Source: Isosphaeraceae bacterium
GTDB taxonomy: Bacteria; Planctomycetota; Planctomycetia; Isosphaerales; Isosphaeraceae
Assembly (NCBI GenBank): GCA_025356435.1
Contig: JANXSY010000002.1
Location: 1-53,854 of the forward strand
Direction: 5' to 3'
DNA: 53,854 nt
Shown: positions 1 through 10,663 of the stretch, piece after piece
Position numbering within the stretch: position 1 is the stretch's first letter
Layout of the letters: every line of letters begins with the position of its first letter
Program-made: the position numbers and the translations under genes
Notes under the pieces: generated by a model
Told to the model about the DNA's origin: nothing
Database searches by the model: none
What the model saw: the letters and a program-made list of their open reading frames with translations, nothing else

Positions 1-2
1 TT

Positions 3-2192
3 CCGAGCGACAAGCCGAAATCGACAGGGAGTGTCGGCCGCGTAGGGACGCGCCGGTCGTTACGCAACCGTCCCTCGTTAGAACCGCTTGAAGGACGAGT
101 TGTCCTCTCAGCGATTAAACTCGCTCCGGTGGCGATCTCTCCTCCCCCACCTAACGCCGACCCCTTTAATAGCGCGGCGTTCGCAATCACTCAATTCACC
201 AATAACAATCCCGGCGACCCCGCCGCGAGCCCCGCCATCCAAGCCGCCGAGGCTGCGAACCAGCTCACGCCCTATCAGGTCGAGCAATTACTCAACCGGG
301 CTTCGGCCGGAACCCCGAGCAAAGACGGGATCGTCGCAATTGTCGACCGTGGCGGCCGAATTTTGGGCGTCCGGATGGAATCGGGGGTCTCCCCGCAAAT
401 CGCAAACAATATCGCGAACCGTGTCTTTGCTGTCGATGGTGCCGTCGCGCTCGCCCGTACCGGGGCCTTCTTCGGCAACAATCAGGCACCGCTGACCTCG
501 CGAACGATCCAGAACATCAGTCAGACGACGATGACGCAGCAAGAGATTCAGTCGAATCCGAGCGTGTCCGATCCGAATTCGGTTTTTAAAGGCCCGGGCT
601 TCGTGGCGCCGACCGGGATCAAGGGGCACTTCCCTCCTGGTGTCCCATTCACTCCCCAAGTCGACCTCTTCGCGATTGAGCATACGAACCGCGACACCAC
701 GGTTGTGCCAAGCACGGGCGAGGTCCGACTGAATCGCTTTAACGTCCCCGATGCTTTTATCCCACCCGCCATCAAGCAGTCCGGCACCGGCATCGCAACG
801 CCAGACTCCTATGGCTATATCTCGGGGCTTGAGCCCAAAGCGCAACCGCGAGGGATCGGTACTCTTCCTGGTGGCTTACCTATCGTCAAATACGTTCTAG
901 TGAACGGAGCCAAGAAGGCGATCATTATCGGCGGGATCGGGGTTTTCTTCCCCGGAACGACTGGTTTCGCCACCGAGGAAAACTCCCACCTCGATGACGT
1001 GAACTTTAACCCGAAGAAGGTCGACCGCTCCCTGGAGGCCGAACTCGTTGCGTTCGCCGCACTAGGAGGGGCGTCTGGAGCCAAACCGCTCGTTGGACAT
1101 GCGACGACGATCGGGACTTACGCAGGAACTCCAGCCGTTCCTGGCCTTGACCTCCTTGATTTCGTGAGAAATCCGAAAACCGGACTTCCCAACGGGAACT
1201 ACGGCGGTCGGATCGATCTCGTGGGCATCACACTTGATGTCTTCGGGCCGCACGGGAACCAAGGCCCCATTACCCTCTTCCGGGACGTGCCTTTGCTCAA
1301 GGTCACGAAAGGGCAGGTCAACGGAGTCGACCTTCCGATCGCACCCGGGCAGGTGGCGGTGCCATTCACTCCCACCCCGGATGCCGTTCAACCTGTTGCC
1401 TCGACTGCGATTACTAACAGCAAGACCGGCACGATCGTTCCCTCCGGCTGGCTCGTCGTACCCCACGCTGGGGGTAGTCTGACGGCGGCCGACGTCATTC
1501 AGATCGTGGCGAATGGCATCCTACGAGCCGACGTCACCCGTGCGGCGATCCGCCTCCCGATCGGCCAACACGCGAGGATGGTCTTTTCGGTCAGCGACGA
1601 GTCGGGGAATATTCTCGGACTCTATCGGATGCCGGACGCAACCTACTTCTCCATCGACGTTGCAGTGAGCAAATCGCGGAATGTCGCCTATTACAACGAC
1701 CCGAATCAGCTCCAGAACATCGACCAGGTGAAGAACCTGCCCAAGGGTGAAGCCCTGACGAACCGGACGTTCCGCTATCTCGCATTGCCGCATTTCCCGG
1801 AAGGGATCGACGTTTATCCCTCTGGGCCGTTCTCGATCCTCAACGATCAGAGCATCACTGGTGCTGCGAAACCGGCGTCTTCGTTTATGAGCGTCCAGGG
1901 ATATGATGCCTTCAATCCCGGGACGAACTTCCGCGCCAAGACCGCCCTGGCTAATCAAAGCGGCGTCGTCTTCTTCCCGGGAAGCACGGGCCTCTACAAG
2001 ACGATCAATGGCAAAGCGACGCTCGTCGGCGGCCTTGGCGTCTCTGGAGACGGTGTCGACCAGGACGACGTCGTCACCTTCTCGGCTTCTCTCGGATACC
2101 GTGCTCCGGTCGCGATCCGAGTCGACCAGTTGAAGGTCGTTCGCGATGTCCGACTGCCTTACATGAAGTTCAACCGCAATAACCTGGCGTGA
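3..2192 (+). CDS. secreted protein with two GlcG/HbpS-like heme-binding domains (5' partial)
   Basis: The frame is open to the left edge of the window and contains no ATG, GTG or TTG before the GTG at 129, so the start lies outside. Upstream of that GTG the frame encodes SLEPLEGRVVLSAI (75-116), the planctomycete LEPR-xLL type motif found near the N-terminus of surface or secreted proteins. Two regions resemble the GlcG/HbpS (DUF336) fold: one around 270-520 (GIVAIVDRGGRILGVRM, then an alanine-rich helix) and one around 1460-1850 (MVFSVSDESGNILGLYRMP). Family members bind heme or small cofactors; a role at the cell surface is inference. No neighbour on the same strand suggests a pathway. An annotation starting at 129 would wrongly drop the sorting motif. 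Confidence 0.75.
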   Translation, partial: PSDKPKSTGSVGRVGTRRSLRNRPSLEPLEGRVVLSAIKLAPVAISPPPPNADPFNSAAFAITQFTNNNPGDPAASPAIQAAEAANQLTPYQVEQLLNRASAGTPSKDGIVAIVDRGGRILGVRMESGVSPQIANNIANRVFAVDGAVALARTGAFFGNNQAPLTSRTIQNISQTTMTQQEIQSNPSVSDPNSVFKGPGFVAPTGIKGHFPPGVPFTPQVDLFAIEHTNRDTTVVPSTGEVRLNRFNVPDAFIPPAIKQSGTGIATPDSYGYISGLEPKAQPRGIGTLPGGLPIVKYVLVNGAKKAIIIGGIGVFFPGTTGFATEENSHLDDVNFNPKKVDRSLEAELVAFAALGGASGAKPLVGHATTIGTYAGTPAVPGLDLLDFVRNPKTGLPNGNYGGRIDLVGITLDVFGPHGNQGPITLFRDVPLLKVTKGQVNGVDLPIAPGQVAVPFTPTPDAVQPVASTAITNSKTGTIVPSGWLVVPHAGGSLTAADVIQIVANGILRADVTRAAIRLPIGQHARMVFSVSDESGNILGLYRMPDATYFSIDVAVSKSRNVAYYNDPNQLQNIDQVKNLPKGEALTNRTFRYLALPHFPEGIDVYPSGPFSILNDQSITGAAKPASSFMSVQGYDAFNPGTNFRAKTALANQSGVVFFPGSTGLYKTINGKATLVGGLGVSGDGVDQDDVVTFSASLGYRAPVAIRVDQLKVVRDVRLPYMKFNRNNLA

Positions 2193-2215
2193 GTTCTCGG
2201 GTTAGGAGATCCCAA

Positions 2216-2617
2216 GTGCGAGTCTTCTCCATGATTCGATTCGGATTATGTTTGCTGGGTGCGGGCCTCCTCACCCAGTCGGGGGCACGAGGACAGGATT
2301 GCCCCCACCATCACCACGGGCCGCTCCCACCGACACCTCGGACGGTCTGCGACGTGGGACACCCGTTTCAAGTCAAAGATCATGCGATGCGGTCAGATGC
2401 CCGCCATCACTTCGGTTATTACGTGGGCGGAGGAGCGGCGGTGGGAGGGCGAGGCTATTGTCCTCCCGAAGGCACCTTCGGATGGGACTACGGCGGCTTG
2501 GGCAAGGTCAACCTGAACTGGACCCGCGGCCGATATCAGATGGGAGGCGGAACCTATAAGGTCGAAACCTCCGAGCCGCTCCCTACCATCGCGAATTCCT
2601 TACTACATCGCGAATGA
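2216..2617 (+). CDS. small secreted hypothetical protein
   Basis: Predicted 133 aa. The start is chosen at GTG 2216 because AGGAG (2204-2208) sits 7 nt upstream; the earlier in-frame GTG at 2189 overlaps the previous stop and lacks a ribosome site, and ATG 2231 is a second option. The N-terminus (MIRFGLCLLGAGLL, then small residues and GARGQ) looks like a cleavable signal peptide. The mature part is rich in His, Gly and Tyr, with an HHHH run just after the signal. No domain is recognised. It lies 23 nt after the upstream surface protein and may be co-transcribed with it. The His cluster could bind metal, but that is a guess. Confidence 0.6.
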   Translation: MRVFSMIRFGLCLLGAGLLTQSGARGQDCPHHHHGPLPPTPRTVCDVGHPFQVKDHAMRSDARHHFGYYVGGGAAVGGRGYCPPEGTFGWDYGGLGKVNLNWTRGRYQMGGGTYKVETSEPLPTIANSLLHRE

Positions 2618-2707
2618 ACTCCGCCGAAATCTTCCCTGTTTTGGACGCCGACCGGTTACAATGCCGACTAAGAAATACGGACCCATTCGCCTCGGGAGCT
2701 TGCGTCC

Positions 2708-4543
2708 ATGGCTGGGGGATTGCGGCTGAGAATCTATGAGTCAAATCGGCCCGTCTTTTCCGACGAATTCTCGGGACCGATCGAGTTAGGACGTCAGGAC
2801 AAGGGAGAACAAGGCCCTTTTACCCTGACGTCCTATCCAGATAAATCGCGATTGGTCATCGCCACCCACAACGAAGATTCGATCTCGCGAAAACATGCGA
2901 TTCTTGAAGCGGTCGGAGACACCAGGGTCCGGATCAAGAATTTGAGCGAGACCGTGCCAATCCGTATCTCCGACGACGGCGTGCTTCTAGCACCAGGCGC
3001 GTCGAGCGAGTTCGGACTCCCTTGGGTTGTGACACTCGGTCGGAAGACGATTCGTGTACTGTCGGCGACACAAGAGGGCGAGAAGCCGCTACAGACATTG
3101 AATGCGGCGACCGCCCCGCCCGGGAGTGCAACCGGCATCCCCCCCCGTCTGCACAGCCTAAACCTCGCGACCGAAGGGGGAATGAGCCCCGAGTCGGTGA
3201 TCCGATGGCTTCAGACGATGATGGGCGTCCTCCAAGCCGCGGCGGGGACTACCGAATTCCTCGAACGTGCGGCAAATGCCGTCGTTGACCTTGTCGGCCT
3301 TGATACCGGACGTGTCATGCTCCGAGACGGCGGCAATTGGAAAGCGGATGCGCTCGCGACCGCGCCTCGTATCGCGCCCGATCAAGTCTCCCCTCCGAGC
3401 CGTTATGTACTCCGCAAGATCCTTGAGGAGCGAAGAACGTTCTGGGAAGTGCCTGAAGTTAGCCTGAGCGAGGGACAGAGCCTCGATCGAGTCTCCGCTG
3501 TCGTCGCAGCACCGATCTTAAATCGTGCGGGTGAAGTGATCGGCGCGCTCTACGGGGATCGCAATTTCGAGAGTAGCTTCTCGAAAATTTCGGGGCCGAT
3601 CACGATGGCTGAAGCGATGCTCGTCGAGGTTCTAGCGGGCGGGGTCGCTGCGGGGCTTGAACGCGTAAAACAAGAGAAGAAGGCGATCAAAGCGGAAGTG
3701 CTTTTTGAGCAGTTTTTCACGCCTGAGTTGGCGAAGCAGCTTCTCGCCAATCCCGACATGCTCCAGTCCCGTGAGAGCGAGGTGACACTCCTCTTCTGTG
3801 ACATCCGAGGGTTCAGCCGGATCAGCGAGCAACTCGGTCCAGGCTCGACGATGGAATGGGTGAACGACGTCATGGGGGCGCTTTCCGACTGCGTAACCGC
3901 CCACGATGGAGTACTCGTGGATTATATCGGCGACGAGTTGCTTGCTATGTGGGGAGCACCCAAGAGCCAGCCCGACCACGCCTTGCTTGCCTGCCGGGCG
4001 GCAGTCGACATGCTCGATGTGATTCCCGTGCTCAACGAGCGGTGGAAAAGCGTTATCGCAAATGGCTTCGATCTCGGGATCGGCATCAATACTGGCCCTG
4101 CTCAGGTCGGGAACACTGGGACGAAGCGTAAGTTCAAATATGGGCCACTTGGCAACTCCGTAAATCTCGCGTCGCGGCTTCAGGGGGCGAGTAAGTATTT
4201 CAAGACACGCATCCTCGTTTCGGGCAACACGTACAACCAGATCGGGTGTAAGATTCCCGCCCGTAAGCTCGGGAAGATCCGAGTTATCAACATCCAAGAA
4301 GCCGTCGAAATCTATGAGTTGTCTTCTCTCAACCAGCCCAACTGGGAACCTCTGCGAAAGGGCTATGAACAGGCACTCGAAGCCTTTGAGGCCGAAAATT
4401 TCTCCCAGGCCGCCCGAACGCTTGGCATCCTCCAACTCGAATATCCCAACGATGGACCCTCTCTGATCTTGCTCTCACGCGTCGTGAACGCGAAGGTCGA
4501 TCCCGCTTCCTACGATGCGATTTGGACCCTACCGTCGAAGTGA
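2708..4543 (+). CDS. FHA-GAF-class III nucleotide cyclase
   Basis: 611 aa, cytoplasmic, no membrane segment. Domain order: FHA (about 22-118, with SISRKHA at 58-64), GAF (about 165-325), then a class III cyclase domain (about 355-515) and a short helical tail. Metal-binding Asp365 (LLFCDIRGF) and Asp409 (DYIGDELLAMWGAP) and the transition-state pair Asn486/Arg490 (VNLASR) are present. The positions that normally select the purine are not: the Lys expected before IGD is Asp405, and the Asp/Thr position is Gly479. FHA domains bind phosphothreonine and GAF domains bind small ligands, so the cyclase is probably gated by a kinase signal and a ligand. Whether it makes cAMP, cGMP or neither cannot be told. 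It converges on the VWA gene, with 9 nt between stops. Confidence 0.85.
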   Translation: MAGGLRLRIYESNRPVFSDEFSGPIELGRQDKGEQGPFTLTSYPDKSRLVIATHNEDSISRKHAILEAVGDTRVRIKNLSETVPIRISDDGVLLAPGASSEFGLPWVVTLGRKTIRVLSATQEGEKPLQTLNAATAPPGSATGIPPRLHSLNLATEGGMSPESVIRWLQTMMGVLQAAAGTTEFLERAANAVVDLVGLDTGRVMLRDGGNWKADALATAPRIAPDQVSPPSRYVLRKILEERRTFWEVPEVSLSEGQSLDRVSAVVAAPILNRAGEVIGALYGDRNFESSFSKISGPITMAEAMLVEVLAGGVAAGLERVKQEKKAIKAEVLFEQFFTPELAKQLLANPDMLQSRESEVTLLFCDIRGFSRISEQLGPGSTMEWVNDVMGALSDCVTAHDGVLVDYIGDELLAMWGAPKSQPDHALLACRAAVDMLDVIPVLNERWKSVIANGFDLGIGINTGPAQVGNTGTKRKFKYGPLGNSVNLASRLQGASKYFKTRILVSGNTYNQIGCKIPARKLGKIRVINIQEAVEIYELSSLNQPNWEPLRKGYEQALEAFEAENFSQAARTLGILQLEYPNDGPSLILLSRVVNAKVDPASYDAIWTLPSK

Positions 4544-4552
4544 CCTACCGCT

Positions 4553-5689
4553 TCAGTGACTCGTTCGCCGAACGCGACGGCCGCCGATGAAGCTGTCGAA
4601 GACGTATTTACCCAGGTCGTCGGCTCCGCAATAGGCTGCGACACCCTGTGAGACGCGAGCCATTTCTTCGACGAAATTGACCAGACCGAGATAGAAATAA
4701 TCCTCGATCAGGGCGAAGCTAGAGATTCGGATTCCCGCGCTCGCACAACGCCGCACCTCGTTGAGAGTGTATCGAGCCGTCTTCTCCGAAGGGGGATACA
4801 TCAGAACAACTTCACGTCCTTCGATATGTGCAGTTGGCTCACCGTCGGTAATGACAATGATCTGCTTATTGTTGGCCCCGTGCCGCGACAGGAGGCTTCG
4901 CGCCAGGCGGAGCCCAGCATCAATATTGGTGAAATGCTGCGGAACCTGACCGAGCGGCTTATCGAGGTCGAAGCGAAGATGCACGCGGCTGTCAAAGAGG
5001 CTAACCTGCTTTGGAGCGGAGTCGAGGAATTGTCGCTCTGTCATCACGTTGGCATACGTGTAAAACCCAACCAGTTGCAGGCTATCTTGAGGATATTGCG
5101 ATCGCACCATCGCCTGGAGTGCCATCGCAACCTTTTTTGTTGTCGCGTATTTCCCGTACCGGCTCATCGATCCGCTCATGTCGACGAGGATGACCGTGGC
5201 GCATTTGGTCTGGTATTCAGTCTCATAAACTACATAATCATCGGATTTCAGCCGGATCGGCTTCCCGCCACCCTGGCGAGACATCGCGTTTTTTAGGGTT
5301 TCGTGCAGGTTGATGTTCGAGAGCGAGTCGCCGTAGACATAGGGTTTTGAGTCTTCGAGGCGAATCGATCCTCCACCCTTCTGTGCCGTCTCATGTTTGC
5401 CGGAAACGTCTCGCTGGAAAGTCTGGAACAACCCAGTCAAAGCTGATTCTTGGATACGACGGACGCCTTTGGGACTGACCCGGAACTTTCCCTCTTCGTC
5501 CTTCTCGATCAGCCCTTCCTTTTGGATCAATTCAAGTATTTCCGGGTTATCGGCGAGATCGTCGAAGTTCCGGAGCACCTGGTCGCCATATTGGAGGATA
5601 TACTCCGCAAGCTGATCGAATGCCTTCTCAGCAGACTGCGGTGAGAATTGCTGCGACCCGTCCCACTCGGAATATTCGAAAAGAGCCAT
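4553..5689 (-). CDS. VWA-domain protein, partner of the adjacent MoxR-like ATPase
   Basis: 378 aa. The N-terminal half is helical and charged with no recognised domain; the C-terminal half is a von Willebrand A domain with a good MIDAS motif (DMSGSMS, about residue 171) followed by the matching Thr (FTNIDAGL) and Asp (VITDGEPT) segments. The gene lies 32 nt downstream of the AAA ATPase on the same strand, the usual arrangement of MoxR/VWA pairs, in which the ATPase remodels a target with the metal-dependent VWA protein as adaptor. No signal peptide, so cytoplasmic. The start at 5689 (MALFEYSEWDG) is well placed. The substrate is unknown. Confidence 0.85.
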   Translation of the reverse strand: MALFEYSEWDGSQQFSPQSAEKAFDQLAEYILQYGDQVLRNFDDLADNPEILELIQKEGLIEKDEEGKFRVSPKGVRRIQESALTGLFQTFQRDVSGKHETAQKGGGSIRLEDSKPYVYGDSLSNINLHETLKNAMSRQGGGKPIRLKSDDYVVYETEYQTKCATVILVDMSGSMSRYGKYATTKKVAMALQAMVRSQYPQDSLQLVGFYTYANVMTERQFLDSAPKQVSLFDSRVHLRFDLDKPLGQVPQHFTNIDAGLRLARSLLSRHGANNKQIIVITDGEPTAHIEGREVVLMYPPSEKTARYTLNEVRRCASAGIRISSFALIEDYFYLGLVNFVEEMARVSQGVAAYCGADDLGKYVFDSFIGGRRVRRTSH

Positions 5690-5721
5690 CGATACCTCAT
5701 CCCGTCAACCATGAAGCCGGT

Positions 5722-7149
5722 TTAGCGTCGGTAAGAAGCCCCGCCGGTCTTGCTCGTCTTGTTCAATTTATTGTGGACGTGAAGCCCTTCGAGGATGAAC
5801 TCGGCGGCGCTAGCGGTGACGGCATCCCGAGTTTCGGCGTCGGCCAGACCCGGCGAGAGCTTTTGGGCCAATTCATCGGCTTTCTTCCGAAGGTTCGGAA
5901 CACGCTCGATGCGTTCGAGTACGTCTTTCACCGAAAGAGTGTCTCCGACCTCGACACCCTTGCCGGCCTCGAAATATTCGACAGACGAGCGGAAATCTTT
6001 CACGTCGAAATGGATGTCGAAAATCATCTTGACCGCTTCGCCGACAAGTCGGCCAATGAGCTTGTCTTCATGACCGTCATCTTCAGACATCGTCAATTCG
6101 AGCTTTCCTCGCGAGCTAGGGAGGACGTGGGTCAGATCCGAAACCCTCGGGACGATCGATCGTTCACCATTGATCAAGGCGCGGCGTTCCGCATTCGAAA
6201 TCACGTTCTCGAGGTTCGCGATTGACATTCGCACCGAGACCCCCGACGCTTGGTTCACATGGCTCGAAGACCGGGCTAGGCGTGAGACTTCTTCAACCAC
6301 TTCTTTGATATATAGGGGCACTGTCAACTGCGACCCGCGGCGATCGATCCAGGCATTCTGATCGCTGATCGCTATGCCGAGTTCACGTGTCAGCGGATAA
6401 TGCGTTCGGACGACCGATCCGATCCGGTCTTTGAGCGGGGTCACGATCCGTCCCCGATTCGTGTAGTCCTCGGGATTGGCCGAGAAGACCATGCAGAGGT
6501 CGAGGTTTAGCCGGACAGGGAAGCCGCGAATCTGGATGTCACGTTCTTCAAGGACGTTGAAAAGCCCCACCTGGATTTTCGGTGAGAGGTCGGGCAGTTC
6601 GTTCATGCAGAATATGCCGCGATTCGCCCGCGGGATCAGGCCGAAGTGCATTGTCAATTCGCTCGACAGATAACGACCCTCGGCATGCTTAATCATGTCG
6701 ACTTCACCGATGAGGTCGGCGATTGTCACGTCGGGTGTCGCCAGCTTTTCCTGATAACGCTCTTCCCGTCCGACCCACGCGATCGGCGTCGCGTCACCGA
6801 GAAGGGCCACTTTATCTCGCGACTCTTTCGAAAGCGGAGCGAATGGATGGTCGTTCACTTCCGATCCTTCGATGATCGGCATGGCGTCGTCAAGGAGGAG
6901 GACAAGTTGGCGAAGCATCCTGGTCTTGGCCTGACCGCGAAGGCCAAGAAACAGCATATCGTGGCGCGAGAGGATCGCGTTTTGAATCTGGGGAACGACG
7001 GTCTCATCGTAACCGAGGATCTCAGGAAATAACGGCTTTTTGGCTCGCAACCGTTCGATGAGGTTGCGTCTCATCTCTTCCTTCACCGATTCGAGCTTGT
7101 AGCCGCTTGCCCGCAACTCGCCGAGGGTTCGGGGACGGTCCGTCGCCAT
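5722..7149 (-). CDS. MoxR/magnesium-chelatase-I-like AAA+ ATPase
   Basis: 475 aa from ATG 7149; GGAG lies about 9 nt upstream of it, while the longer frame to 7227 adds 26 residues with no family resemblance. Walker A is GLRGQAKT (about 70-77). The Walker B region reads GIFCMNELPDL, with Asn-Glu where many AAA+ proteins have Asp-Glu. A sensor and arginine-finger region follows (PLKDRIGSVVRTHYP). The C-terminal part is helical and charged. It probably works with the VWA protein encoded 32 nt downstream as a two-component chaperone-like machine. ATPases of this branch are annotated variously as MoxR or ChlI-like; no chlorophyll genes are nearby, so magnesium chelation is not suggested. Confidence 0.85.
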   Translation of the reverse strand: MATDRPRTLGELRASGYKLESVKEEMRRNLIERLRAKKPLFPEILGYDETVVPQIQNAILSRHDMLFLGLRGQAKTRMLRQLVLLLDDAMPIIEGSEVNDHPFAPLSKESRDKVALLGDATPIAWVGREERYQEKLATPDVTIADLIGEVDMIKHAEGRYLSSELTMHFGLIPRANRGIFCMNELPDLSPKIQVGLFNVLEERDIQIRGFPVRLNLDLCMVFSANPEDYTNRGRIVTPLKDRIGSVVRTHYPLTRELGIAISDQNAWIDRRGSQLTVPLYIKEVVEEVSRLARSSSHVNQASGVSVRMSIANLENVISNAERRALINGERSIVPRVSDLTHVLPSSRGKLELTMSEDDGHEDKLIGRLVGEAVKMIFDIHFDVKDFRSSVEYFEAGKGVEVGDTLSVKDVLERIERVPNLRKKADELAQKLSPGLADAETRDAVTASAAEFILEGLHVHNKLNKTSKTGGASYRR

Positions 7150-7317
7150 CGTTGCATGCTCCGAAGTATCTAGGCGATGAACGGCCCCATCGTCGAAAGG
7201 GCCGTATAAGGAATCGCGGTGAAGCAATCGAAGGGCACGGTTACGCCCGACGAAAATATGCTAGGCACCTTCAGCCGAAAGTCAACGCTGACGCACGGCG
7301 ACCGGAAGTCAGCCCAA

Positions 7318-8316
7318 TCAGGAAGGGACGCCGTCCATGTTGAAGAGCCGACTCACGCTTTCGCGGCGATGGATCGAGAGTATCGCATCGGCGAAGAGCG
7401 GCGCGACACTCACAACCTTGACATTTGAACTGAGAGGTTCGTATCGGAAGCCGATGGTGTCGGTCATAACCAACTCTTTGATCGGGCTCGCCGCGATTCG
7501 GGCAACGGAACCTTTGGTCAGAACCCCGTGTGAGACACAAGCGTAGATGTCTTTCGCACCACGGGCCTTGCACGACAGGGCCATCTCAATCAGCGTCCCG
7601 CCTGAGATGGTAAAGTCGTCGACGATGAGAACATTTTTCCCCTGAACCTCGCCGATAATGTCGAGCACTTCGGCCCTCTCATTGTGATCTTGCCGACTCT
7701 TATTGCCAATCACGACCGGCGCACGCAACATGTTCGCGAATTTATAGGCCTGCTTCCCGAACCCGACGTCGGGCGATGCGACAACAAGGTCAGGAATTTG
7801 CTTCTTACGGAAATAGTCGACCAAGACTGGCATCGCATAAAGATGGTCGACCGGGACCTTGAAAAATCCCTGGATCTGCGGGCTGTGTAGATCCATCGTC
7901 AAGACGCGGTCGGCACCCGCCGCTTCGATTGCGTCAGCACAAACACGGGCGCGGATGGAAACGCGAGGTTCGTCTTTCTTGTCGCCTTTGGCGTAGGAGA
8001 AGAAAGGGATAACGGCAGTCACCTGGGCCGCGCTGGCCCGCTTTAACGCATCAATCCAGAACAGGAGTTCGACGAAATTGTCATTGACTGGGAACTCGGT
8101 TCCCTGGATCACGAAAACGTCGCGTCCTCGGACGTTTTCCAGGACGCGGACGAACACGTTTCCCTCACTGAAAATCTTCGTCTCCGACTTGGCCAGGCCG
8201 ATACCGATTTCCGCACAGAGCGCCGCCCCAAGTTCGCGACTGGCCCGACCGGCGAATATCTTCAGTTCGCCAAATGGGTCGGTTTGCTTGGAGCTGCAAA
8301 TCAGCGAATTGTCCAT
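7318..8316 (-). CDS. prs: ribose-phosphate pyrophosphokinase (variant)
   Basis: 332 aa. Converts ribose 5-phosphate and ATP to PRPP, the precursor for purines, pyrimidines, His and Trp. Clear family landmarks: ENVRGRDVFVIQGT, VNDNFVELLFWIDALKRASA, DRVLTMDLHSPQIQGFF, and a phosphoribosyl-binding loop VDDFTISGGT. The sequence departs from the common bacterial enzyme: the catalytic flexible loop reads FFSYAKGDKKDEPRVSI instead of an ARQDRK type, and the PRPP loop has ISGGT in place of the usual DTGGT or DTAGT. A purine-rich GGAGG lies about 13 nt upstream of the ATG. Single-gene unit, divergent from the thioredoxin-NHL gene. PRPP would feed the pyrR/B/C and purD products encoded further along. 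Confidence 0.85.
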   Translation of the reverse strand: MDNSLICSSKQTDPFGELKIFAGRASRELGAALCAEIGIGLAKSETKIFSEGNVFVRVLENVRGRDVFVIQGTEFPVNDNFVELLFWIDALKRASAAQVTAVIPFFSYAKGDKKDEPRVSIRARVCADAIEAAGADRVLTMDLHSPQIQGFFKVPVDHLYAMPVLVDYFRKKQIPDLVVASPDVGFGKQAYKFANMLRAPVVIGNKSRQDHNERAEVLDIIGEVQGKNVLIVDDFTISGGTLIEMALSCKARGAKDIYACVSHGVLTKGSVARIAASPIKELVMTDTIGFRYEPLSSNVKVVSVAPLFADAILSIHRRESVSRLFNMDGVPS

Positions 8317-8565
8317 GACCGCCCCATCCTCCAGGCAGAGAGCAACCCCATCCCGGTTCGGGAGCGGCGGTCGGCATCCTCTGGCATTTGACCGAGATAG
8401 ACGATCTTAACCAGAGCTTAATCGAAGTGGCTTGGTTTCGCCAGACACGGAAGGCTTTGATCGCACACGGGGTAGACCCTGCCCCGCGAGATCGAAATGA
8501 ATTACCATGAGGTTTCGGCTGAAGAAGTTCGCGTAAGACGGGATATAACGAAGGTGAGGGATTCG

Positions 8566-10620
<2,055 letters not shown>

Positions 10621-10663
10621 ATGCGAAGGGACGCGTGCCGATCTCGGTTCCGACGGCCTTCGG

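Noticed and set aside
3632-4435. 267-residue minus-strand open frame inside the cyclase gene
   Set aside because: Antisense shadow of a strongly supported gene in a GC-rich genome.
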